Positions 56,903 through 64,000 of a stretch of DNA of 64,000 nt are shown piece after piece. The notes beneath the pieces were generated by a model. The model made no database searches, had not been told where the DNA came from, and was given only the letters and a program-made list of their open reading frames with translations. The stretch is from Hypoxylon rubiginosum (taxonomy: Eukaryota > Ascomycota > Sordariomycetes > Xylariales > Hypoxylaceae). Where the stretch lies: NCBI GenBank assembly GCA_902806565.1, contig CADCXA010000007.1, positions 248,001-312,000 on the forward strand. The letters are read 5' to 3'. Position 1 is the first letter of the stretch; every line of letters begins with the position of its first letter. The translations under genes were made by a program, and so were the position numbers.

Positions 56903-59527
56903 CTACACATCATCAGCCCGCGCCACACCCCCCGTCTTCGCCGGAATCCCCAACCCAATCCCCTTCCTCCTTCCCCTCCCCACGGCCAGCAGCGCGCGCC
57001 CGACGGCGTCCAGGTCGCCCAGCATCGTGATGTGCCCGCGGTCCGTGCTGACGCGCCCGTCGCGCGCGAGCGCGTACCCCGGGGGGAGCATGGCCTCGCG
57101 CGCGAGCACGACGCCGTCGCCGGAGCGGAACACGAGGTCGTCGTACGCGTCCGCGCACGCGATCCGCTCCCGCGACGCCACGTGCGCCCCCCACACCGTC
57201 GGCACCTCCTTGCCGTAGATGACGGCCAGCGGCGGGTACGCGTTCGCCCGCGTGTGCGCGGGGCGGTGCTGCGTCTCGGCCCGGAACCGCCGCGTCTCCG
57301 CCAGCGTCCGCGTCAGGTACGCCAGGTTCCGGGTGCGGGCGGCGCCCGCGTCGCTGTCGAGGTGCTGCTGCTGCTCCCGGCGCTGCTCCTGGGACGCCGC
57401 GCTCGACGAGTCCCCCGCCATCGTGCCCATCTGCGGCGCCAGGGTCCGGTCGTTGGCCACCTCGACCTTGCGCGCCGCTTCGGCGATGGTGTTCCGCGTC
57501 GGCGACCGCGACTCGCTCGCCGCGCTGTTCCCCCGGCTCCGCAGCGGCGCCGGCAGCCTCTCGGAGAGTTCCCGGAGCGAGCTGAGGGCGCCGCCGGAAC
57601 GGGTCTTGTAGGCGGGCGACACCGTCTCGATGCACGGGCTCCAGCAGTACTTGACCCACTCCTGCGGGTCGTAGAAGTCGACCGGGTACTCCTCGCCCGT
57701 GTTTTTATTTATGAAGCAGAAGCCGTCTTCCGGCAGGAATATGAAGGTCGTCCTCAGCGAGAAGTTGACTTGCGCTGTCAAGACTTTCTCGTTGAAGAGT
57801 ACGGCGTCGCCGTTCCGGAACGGGCCCAGGATGTTTATGCACCGCTGCGGAGTTCCCGCGTAGATCACCCCCGAGAACAACTCGGGCCGTTCGTTCACGG
57901 CGTGGCGTGTGATGAGACCACCAAGACTATGAGCGATGACCATTGCTCCTCTTTCTTCAGGCAGACCCTGTCCCTGATTGGAAGGGAGCTGTTCAAGGAA
58001 GGCGATTAATTTGCGTGAGAGTATATGGGGGCTAAGTCGCCAGTCGTAGCCGTAATCCCATACTCTCAGCTTTCCCGTTCGCGCGTTTTCGCATTCTCTT
58101 AGCCTCTTGAATAAGCGTTTCGAAATATCAACCGGCCCGATATTCTTGAGCATCCCCGAGGCGTAGATAGACTCTTCCATCCTCTCCTCGTCTTCGGGGT
58201 CTAGACCGACTTCTAAATTCACCTTTCGAATGTTTAGGCCAACTTTTACCGGTACCCAAACTTGCCGGTTGGTTTTCGTAGATCTTAGTACAGACCCACG
58301 ATATCCGCCCATTACTACGATGTCACCCGTAAGTAACTCTAGAGCGCGATCCAGGTCTGAGAGGTTCTCATCTCTAGTTGTTGATGTACCGAACTCGAAG
58401 AGGGTCGATGCGCGCGTAGGTACGGTGAGAGATGATTCTGACTGGTCCAACCCTAATAATGAGTTCCTCTTGAGCGGTGTTGGGATGATATTTGGTAGAT
58501 TTGGTAGTTGAGGTAGTTTGAATGTTGGCCTATCCCAGCTGTCTGTAATGGCCTTCAGTCTGCTGTTCTTTTGCTCTCGAATGCCATTCCATCTGTCGTC
58601 GTCGCCAAGAGACGACACCCTTGAGAGTGAATGGTAAAGCATTGATTCATCGGATGTTGATCTCCGTATCGCCCGTGGTCGGGTTGGTGGCAGAGATAAA
58701 GTAGAGCCATCGGTAGTGCGCATGGGTCTTGCCACGAGAGAGTGAGGATTGGTTGTAGGAACCGTGCTCCTAGTACCCAGGGGTGGTGCCTCGGCGAGGA
58801 AGGATGCATATTGTTTTGACTCGTTCGTGCCATCGCTTGTAAGTGCAGGCTGCTTTGCACTAGGCCCTACACTTTTAGCAGAGGAAGGTCCGAAGAAGAA
58901 TGACTGGAGGGAAATAGAGGGCATCGATGGTAAAGCTTCTCGTATCCTCTTTAGTGTATCAGCTCCTCCGGATGAAGAGCGGCGGTGGCTGCTTTGACTG
59001 CTTTGGCCGAATACAGATGATAGCGCAGGTCTAGAGGCAGGCTCGCCTTGCACCACCATCTGTTTCGGCCCTGACTGCCATGGAGATGGAAATCTGTACG
59101 TCGGGGACTGGCTTGGGGAGAGTTGACTTAGGGAAAAGCCTCTGCCCGGGCGCGTCCGGACTTTTGCTGTAGTAGTTTGATTTGCCGGGTCGCTTGATTG
59201 GCCCATCGCCGACGAAGGCAGAGTTTCCGGTTCCGGTGTCACCGTACCTTCGCTAACACTGAACAACCCACCGCCGGGTATACGCTCCAATGCGGCGGCC
59301 TTCTCCGCCGCCGGCGTCTTCGGCAACGTAAGCCTGGTCGCCACCGGGCTCAGGGACGGCTGTATGATGGACTGCGCATCGTCCAAGTCGATGTACAGCT
59401 GCTCTTCCTCTGGTGCGCTGTCGGACGTCGGCGACGCCTCGGCATCCGAAACCACCAGGCTGGGCGGCTCTTGTACGCTCTGCAGCGGCGCCACCGCCCG
59501 GGGTTTCCGCGTAGGTATGTTCGCCAT
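56903..59527 (-). CDS. LCAT-like alpha/beta hydrolase (putative lipase/acyltransferase)
   Basis: A single exon of 874 aa from ATG 59527 (the open frame one codon longer begins at GTG). Residues 1-about 380 are disordered and Ser/Pro-rich. The hydrolase domain starts near LLTGDIVVMGGYRGSVLRS. The nucleophile elbow AHSLGG places Ser534; SGDGVV places Asp804 and DRGHITMLGD His832, so a full Ser-Asp-His triad is visible. The order and motifs resemble the lecithin:cholesterol acyltransferase / phospholipase group; the substrate is unknown. Between elbow and Asp is a long disordered insert (about 640-740, Ser/Arg/Gln-rich). No signal peptide or membrane segment, so it is probably cytosolic. The 3' third is extremely GC-rich (many GCG/CGC codons), unlike the 5' half. 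Confidence 0.82.
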   Translation of the reverse strand: MANIPTRKPRAVAPLQSVQEPPSLVVSDAEASPTSDSAPEEEQLYIDLDDAQSIIQPSLSPVATRLTLPKTPAAEKAAALERIPGGGLFSVSEGTVTPEPETLPSSAMGQSSDPANQTTTAKVRTRPGRGFSLSQLSPSQSPTYRFPSPWQSGPKQMVVQGEPASRPALSSVFGQSSQSSHRRSSSGGADTLKRIREALPSMPSISLQSFFFGPSSAKSVGPSAKQPALTSDGTNESKQYASFLAEAPPLGTRSTVPTTNPHSLVARPMRTTDGSTLSLPPTRPRAIRRSTSDESMLYHSLSRVSSLGDDDRWNGIREQKNSRLKAITDSWDRPTFKLPQLPNLPNIIPTPLKRNSLLGLDQSESSLTVPTRASTLFEFGTSTTRDENLSDLDRALELLTGDIVVMGGYRGSVLRSTKTNRQVWVPVKVGLNIRKVNLEVGLDPEDEERMEESIYASGMLKNIGPVDISKRLFKRLRECENARTGKLRVWDYGYDWRLSPHILSRKLIAFLEQLPSNQGQGLPEERGAMVIAHSLGGLITRHAVNERPELFSGVIYAGTPQRCINILGPFRNGDAVLFNEKVLTAQVNFSLRTTFIFLPEDGFCFINKNTGEEYPVDFYDPQEWVKYCWSPCIETVSPAYKTRSGGALSSLRELSERLPAPLRSRGNSAASESRSPTRNTIAEAARKVEVANDRTLAPQMGTMAGDSSSAASQEQRREQQQHLDSDAGAARTRNLAYLTRTLAETRRFRAETQHRPAHTRANAYPPLAVIYGKEVPTVWGAHVASRERIACADAYDDLVFRSGDGVVLAREAMLPPGYALARDGRVSTDRGHITMLGDLDAVGRALLAVGRGRRKGIGLGIPAKTGGVARADDV

Positions 59528-60990
59528 CACGGCCCAATCAAGTGGATGTTAAATCGGTGTCATTGATTATTGGGCTTGGCGAATATGTCTGAAATGTCCG
59601 CCTGGGCACTGGAGATAAAGACTTGAAAGCGGCGCATTTGGTGAAGAAACTATTATCCGCGATCCAGATTATATGGCACGTCCGGAAGTTCCGGGAGGCA
59701 ATAAGTTTTATAATGGAGGCTCGTGACTCGGGGTCGAGGGACGGAGAGCAGTTGACGCTAGACACGAGACAGGACGGGGTGTAATGATTTTCCTCTTTTC
59801 CTCTCTTCCTCGATACTTAGCGTCGATAGCGTCGATAGCGTTGATTAGGTACCCAAGGCCCAAGGCTGACGAGATTGGCGTTGGGTCCTTTGTTCGGGAT
59901 TGGGAGGGACCGGATTTGTTTATCATCAAATACCTTCCGATAGGCAGCACACTTGCGACTGGAATTAGATCGATCCCACGGGATTGGACAATTGCGATTG
60001 AAGAATAAAAAATTCCGGGGTATAGGAAAGTCTGGGTCCAACGAGCTGGCACTAATAATATACTTGGATGAAAGGTACTCGTGCCCGTTCACTTTGCGTT
60101 AGTAGTACAGCGCAGCCACGTACTACACCACAAACATCCTTCCATGGGCCGTTGACCGTGGTCCGCGGTCCATAGATCATGACACGTCTGCACGTACTCT
60201 CCCTGTTCTTCCTTATCGTACCTAGGTAAACCTGGTCGTTTCCGTCTAAACTGCGTCTATTCTCCCAATCTCCTTACTGACCGGGCGTTATTACCCTGTT
60301 GCTATCTGGGTAGTCTAAGGCACGGGCGGGTAAGTGCAGACACATCGTGATGGCTTCGGCGGGGTGTTGATGTGTTGGGTGGAAGAATGCAATAGTCGGG
60401 TTGAGGCGGTGTAAGCTTATTACCTACATAAGTGACTAGCTGGCGCCGTAGGATAGGAAAATTGACGTCATCGTTCAAATTAATTGTACATAGTATGTAT
60501 GTCTTTACACATATAGGAGGTGTACATAACTTCCTGATAATCAGTTCCATATATATCGTACTACACATCTCGTACACATGTAAATTATAGGTCAGGAAAA
60601 TGGCTTTCTTCGGTTCAAGGTGTGGAGATTCAATATTGTGTTGTGTGGTCGAAATATAACGCCACGAAACGATCACGTTCAGCCCCCGGCGCCGTCAACC
60701 ATTAGGGTGAGTTGGCTTATGCTTCTTAAAGGATATTGGCTGCTCGGATGCAAGTTGACGAAACCTGGTTTAGGATTGCTGACTGTTAAGTTGACCGCTA
60801 CTGCATGTTTACACCTTTTCAGCCTCCGCCCCAAATCATGATCCTTCCATTCCCACCTACCAAGCTCGGTAACCGTAAAATAGGTGACCAATCACCATAC
60901 TATCTATCTCGGATTCGTTTAACGACATGTACGGTAAAAGTAAATGCTATGCCTCGTCGAGGCTGCGGGGGTGACCCCCACGGCTCATAA
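59528..60990. other. Intergenic region between the LCAT-like and GST genes
   Basis: Both neighbours are minus strand, so the left part is the LCAT-like promoter and the right part the GST 3' region. It holds GTCGATAGCGTCGATAGCGTTGAT (59822-59845), a threefold near-repeat, and a CCTAGGTAAACC word near 60220. No gene supported. Confidence 0.5.
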
Positions 60991-61843
60991 TTATGCCGGG
61001 AATTTGATACCCATGCTCGAATCTATCTCCTTGACTTTCTCAACCGACCTCTGGTATCCGGGATGAGACTCGAGCCTATCGATATATGCGAACAGCTTGG
61101 GGAACAGTGCCTTGGGGTCGCCGCCCTCCCACGCTCCAAACGTCACGAACTTGTCCTTAGCCGTAATCAAGCCGAAACTAAGCAACAGGTCTGCGGATGT
61201 CAGGTCCGGGCCGCATAGATAATCACCACCCGAAGTTTCCAGCTGTTTCTCCAGGAAGCCGAGATGCGCCTGGGCATTCGGAAAGGTGAGCCGGCCTAGA
61301 AGTTGATTGGCGACCATGGACGTTATGGGACGAATGAAGAAAGGGATCCTGGGCCCCTTAAGCGAACTTAGGACCATGGCCATGAAAAGCATCGGCATCA
61401 GTGAGCCTTCGGCATAGTGAAGAAGGTGTTGCCACCGGAGCCACTGCTCGGTCTCGCCGCCGGCCTTCCCCTCCTGCCCGTCCTTCCAGCGCTTGGGCAT
61501 CATCGTAGTACCCTCGCTGAAATGCTCACTTAGGTATTGTGTGATGAACCCGCTCTCGGCTAGAACGATCGGCTCCGTTGACCCCTGAGGCGTTACGGAT
61601 ATCAGGGGAGACTTGCCCAGCGGGTGCAACTTCTTCAGTTCGGCTGGGGCACGCATGTTAACATCCCGGTGGAATGTTTCGAGCTCATAAGACACCTTAA
61701 GTTCCTCAAGAAGCCAGAGGATGCTTTGAGCACGAGACTGCTCTAGCCTATTTGCTGGTAAGAATGTTTACGTCTCATGACGACGCTGCCAGTAATGACA
61801 AGAAAACGTACCAGTAGAGTGTGATTTTTGGCTGTTCTGCCAT
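60991..61843 (-). CDS. Glutathione S-transferase (GTT1-like)
   Basis: Two exons, 61843-61812 and 61747-60991, with a 64-nt intron (GTACGT..TAG) give 262 aa. The 32-nt first exon supplies MAEQPKITLY and the codon split TG|G reads Trp: ITLYWLEQSRAQSILWLLEEL, the N-terminal thioredoxin-fold start of fungal GTT1-type GSTs. The family features LHPLGKSPLI (cis-Pro), ESGFITQYL (glutathione gamma-Glu binding) and a helical C-terminal domain with the SADLLLSFGL helix are present. It conjugates glutathione to electrophiles or reduces peroxides; the membrane-like stretch SLMPMLFMAMVLSSL fits the microsomal or ER association reported for GTT1. It is divergent from the complex I gene. Confidence 0.93.
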
Positions 61844-62123
61844 GATTAACAATCTGTAAATGTACTATTGTTGAGCACTGATCTTGATGAGCCTCAGCTA
61901 TAGCTCGGGGAAGTAATTATTCGATAATTCTTAGTTGAGCCTGTGAAGATTGAAGCAGTATATTGCAAAAAATAAAATAAAAACCTTCCCGTTTGATTGA
62001 TATATAATACCTACAAGACTCTTGGGTAGCTCATTTTAATTCTAGGATTTTATCGTACTACGGCTTCGAAGATGCCGAGGCATTTGTTGCTAGGAATCCA
62101 CACCAAAAGGCTTAGGTAGAAGC

Positions 62124-62156
62124 TACTCGTCGGGATTCCAAACATCCCGACGAGTA
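62124..62156 (+). repeat. 13-bp perfect inverted repeat, 7-nt loop
   Basis: The left arm TACTCGTCGGGAT (62124-62136) and right arm ATCCCGACGAGTA (62144-62156) are exact reverse complements around TCCAAAC. The arms are GC-containing, so the hairpin or cruciform would be stable; a dimeric regulator site is an alternative. Confidence 0.9.
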
Positions 62157-62466
62157 CATCATCGATTTGTCTAGACAACGCCGCAATTGTCCGCACTTAT
62201 ACAGGTGCGGAGATGGTCTTGTACGACACACAGCCTTTATCTTACCTGTAACACTTGAGGATACTAAGAAAAGAAGAAAAGAGATGTGCGAATATTGATG
62301 ATTTAGGTACGTTACATTATGTCAGCGGCACAAATTTAGTGGAATTCCGTAAGCTTAAATAAGCCACAGGTGTGGCTGAAGTACATGTAGTTCATTGATT
62401 GTCAGATTGTCAGATTGTCCCCCACGTCGCAGCCTCAACTCCAGAAGAACGTCTTGAGTGAATTGG

Positions 62467-62497
62467 AGCTTCAATCATCTCTAGGTCAATTGAAGCT
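62467..62497 (+). repeat. 9-bp perfect inverted repeat, 13-nt loop
   Basis: AGCTTCAAT (62467-62475) is the exact reverse complement of ATTGAAGCT (62489-62497). It lies 70 bp upstream of the NDUFB4-type start codon. Confidence 0.85.
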
Positions 62498-62567
62498 GGC
62501 CGTTATAACGTAACCACACAAAACACTTTTTTCAATTAGTGCGCGGCGACCGCCAACCTCTCTCAAG

Positions 62568-63081
62568 ATGGCTGGCATGGAGCACTACCGTATGTCTACT
62601 CCAGAGCTTCCAGGTCGAATTCTAATCGAGGCAATAATGGCTAACATCGATGATAGGCATGGCGTTGGACCCGGCCATCCTCAAACTGGGAAGTACGTCT
62701 ATGAACCCCCTATTTTCCACGATGCGATTACGAGTGCGGAGGAGAATATCGGAGAGGCGCGGAGCCGCGAAGGCGCGAAGGCGCGTCTGAGGAGATAAAC
62801 GGTCGCTGACTTTCGTCTCGCGATAGATATGACCACGAACCGCCACAAGTTCTTCCGATGGACCCCGAGAACAGCCCGCATCACCTTCATGTACGCCGTC
62901 TTCGTACCCGTCATTTTTGGCATCGTCGCCTACAAGACAGATGTGAGCTTTAGCCCCCGCAAGCCGCGCTCCCGGCAGCAGCTGGAAATTTATGTGTGGA
63001 TCGCTAACGAGCAACCGCCACGTATAGGGCAAGTACAACTTCCGAGCCAAGAGGAAGGGAGACTTGGTTGTCGAATACTAA
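62568..63081 (+). CDS. Complex I accessory subunit B15 / NDUFB4-type
   Basis: Four exons (62568-62589, 62657-62692, 62827-62942, 63028-63081) with introns of 67, 134 and 85 nt encode 75 aa. The first two exons are only 22 and 36 nt. The joined start MAGMEHYRMALDPAILK, then MTTNRHKFFRWTPRTARITF and YAVFVPVIFGIVAYKTD|GKYNFRAKRKGDL are the signature of the fungal NDUFB4/B15 subunit (NB5M in Yarrowia). One membrane helix (about 40-54) anchors it in the distal membrane arm of mitochondrial NADH:ubiquinone oxidoreductase. There is no cleavable presequence, as usual for this subunit. No single exon shows the protein, so the gene would be missed by ORF-based scanning. Confidence 0.9.
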
Positions 63082-63732
63082 GTCGACACTGGGGATGGAC
63101 AGCAAGAGCTATTGTACATATAATATGGCGCCCGACAATAAATCAACAAGAATTACTGGTCAATGCAAGCGTCCCGGAGCTACGAGGAGGCTTCAAGACT
63201 AATAAGTGAATAATTCCTATACACTCAAGGAAGTAGTCTTTGAACATATATGTGTTCTCGTCGTGCTGCTAGGCTTTTGGCACTTAGGGCTTGTTATTTT
63301 CAAAGTCAAGGCTGGTAGTAGGTACGATTGACGAGTATGCCAATATCTCGAGTTTGATATTATTCTTTGAGCGAGCTTGGCCCCACTATATTGAAAACCC
63401 TCGAGTATTTGGATAACCAACTTGCCAAGTCAGAATTGATGGAACTCCTACGTTGAAGCAATAAACCGGATATTATACTCTGATAATACAACCTGCTATC
63501 TCAAGAGCATGCTCTGCGGACTACTCCATAAACCCTTATTACAATGAAAGTAAACCAAGCCGTAGAAAATAGCGAAGGGTATCTAAAAATAAAAACAGAA
63601 ATTGCCCGCAAAGCGTAGCATAAAAAGGTTCTGTTATCAACTGGCCTCCATTAGTACTTCTAGTATATTGAGTCAGTATAGATACCAATGAAATTGATGG
63701 GCTAGTGATAGTGATTGTAGCTCACTAAAGGT
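63082..63732. other. Intergenic or intronic DNA near the right edge
   Basis: AT-rich with no supportable gene. If the right-edge gene is spliced at the GTGAGT donor at 63750-63745, its next exon would fall here; possible acceptors exist but I cannot choose one. Confidence 0.4.
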
Positions 63733-64000
63733 TTAGAATCCATTACTCACTTTGGTATTAAACCAACATAAATCACATTCAAGCATACGCCCTCCAGCAA
63801 TCTCAGGGTTAGGGCCTAGTCCGTGTCTCGTCTTAGCTGGCCTAATGACAATGTCTTTATCTGCAACAGTCGGCCGGGGCGTCTCAGTATCGGCCTCTTC
63901 CTCCTCTTCCTCGTCCGGCAGCAGCAGGCGGGTCTGGTAATCGCTCTCCTCTCCTCCACTCGCCCATGGGTATTCCACCGCGACTCCCACTGCCCAGCCC
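63733..64000 (-). CDS. Partial unidentified gene truncated by the window edge
   Basis: The frame is open through the right edge; it reads GWAVGVAVEYPWASGG and continues through an acidic stretch (six Glu), IVIRPAKTRHGLGPNPEIAGG and MLECDLCWFNTK. The 5' end is outside the window. In-frame translation stops at 63733, but a consensus donor GTGAGT starts at 63750 right after FNTK, so the real exon may end at 63751 and continue further left. I do not recognise the family. Confidence 0.5.
   Translation of the reverse strand, partial: GWAVGVAVEYPWASGGEESDYQTRLLLPDEEEEEEADTETPRPTVADKDIVIRPAKTRHGLGPNPEIAGGRMLECDLCWFNTKVSNGF

Larger units (their letters stand above)
61844..62567. promoter_or_regulatory. 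GST / NDUFB4 divergent promoter with inverted repeats
   Basis: A 724-bp interval between two start codons. Besides AT-rich DNA it holds five inverted repeats (62072-62083, 62124-62156, 62190-62211, 62362-62377, 62467-62497) and a threefold GATTGTCA tandem (62397-62419). A CACGTC/ACGTAACC word near 62425-62515 is close to the plus-strand gene. Confidence 0.5.

Noticed and set aside
57032..58009. 325-codon plus-strand frame (and a 248-codon minus-strand shifted frame) in the LCAT-like gene
   Set aside because: Both overlap a well-supported coding frame in extremely GC-rich DNA, where stop codons are rare. Their Arg/Val/Ala-rich translations are typical shadows.

Overview
The window is nuclear DNA from a filamentous ascomycete (Pezizomycotina, most likely a Sordariomycete). 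Reasons: short spliceosomal introns (51-216 nt) with GT..AG ends and CTGAC/CTAAC-type branch sites; intergenic gaps of 0.3-9.5 kb rich in microsatellites and pyrimidine tracts; and families typical of this group (CRH-type GH16 wall enzyme, HET-domain protein, PEX3, ATG101, HAL4/SAT4 kinase). I saw no bacterial-style operons, CRISPR array, rRNA or tRNA. Many long open frames start at GTG/TTG, so I reset every start to an ATG and joined exons by hand; all joins reported keep frame.

Layout. 1-6 kb: a very large secreted, Ser/Thr-rich CRH/GH16 cell-wall protein (minus) with an optional last intron that appears to decide whether the protein carries a GPI signal. 7-10 kb: DOT1 histone H3K79 methyltransferase (plus) tail-to-tail with ATG16 (minus). 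10.2-11.4 kb: a patch of degenerate direct repeats. 11.5-15.2 kb: a secreted beta-propeller lactonase-like protein (minus) head-to-head with an epoxide hydrolase (plus). 18.6-20.8 kb: a forkhead transcription factor of Hcm1/Sep1 type with a 5'UTR intron. 22.3-27.2 kb: ATG101 (minus), PEX3 (plus) and TRAPP subunit BET5 (minus). 28.5-31 kb: a seven-exon CaMKK/Ssp1-type kinase. 31-40.5 kb: a long gene-free stretch of simple repeats. 40.6-42.1 kb: a HAL4/SAT4-type kinase. 44-46.5 kb: a HET-domain protein. 48.2-49.8 kb: a disordered protein I cannot name. 50-56.9 kb: another gene-poor stretch. 56.9-59.5 kb: an LCAT-like alpha/beta hydrolase. 61-63 kb: a GTT1-like glutathione transferase (minus) head-to-head with a four-exon complex I B15/NDUFB4 subunit (plus), with several inverted repeats between them. 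The right edge holds the end of an unidentified minus-strand gene.

Functionally this is mostly core eukaryotic biology: autophagy (ATG16, ATG101), peroxisome and vesicle trafficking (PEX3, BET5), nutrient/ion and AMPK-type signalling (CaMKK, HAL4-like), chromatin and cell cycle (DOT1, forkhead) and respiration (NDUFB4). Accessory functions are the wall protein, lactonase, epoxide hydrolase, HET protein and GST. I found no wholly new multi-gene system. The strongest unexplained signals are the splice-controlled GPI tail of the CRH protein, the inverted-repeat cluster at 62.07-62.50 kb, and the degenerate repeat array at 10.2-11.4 kb.
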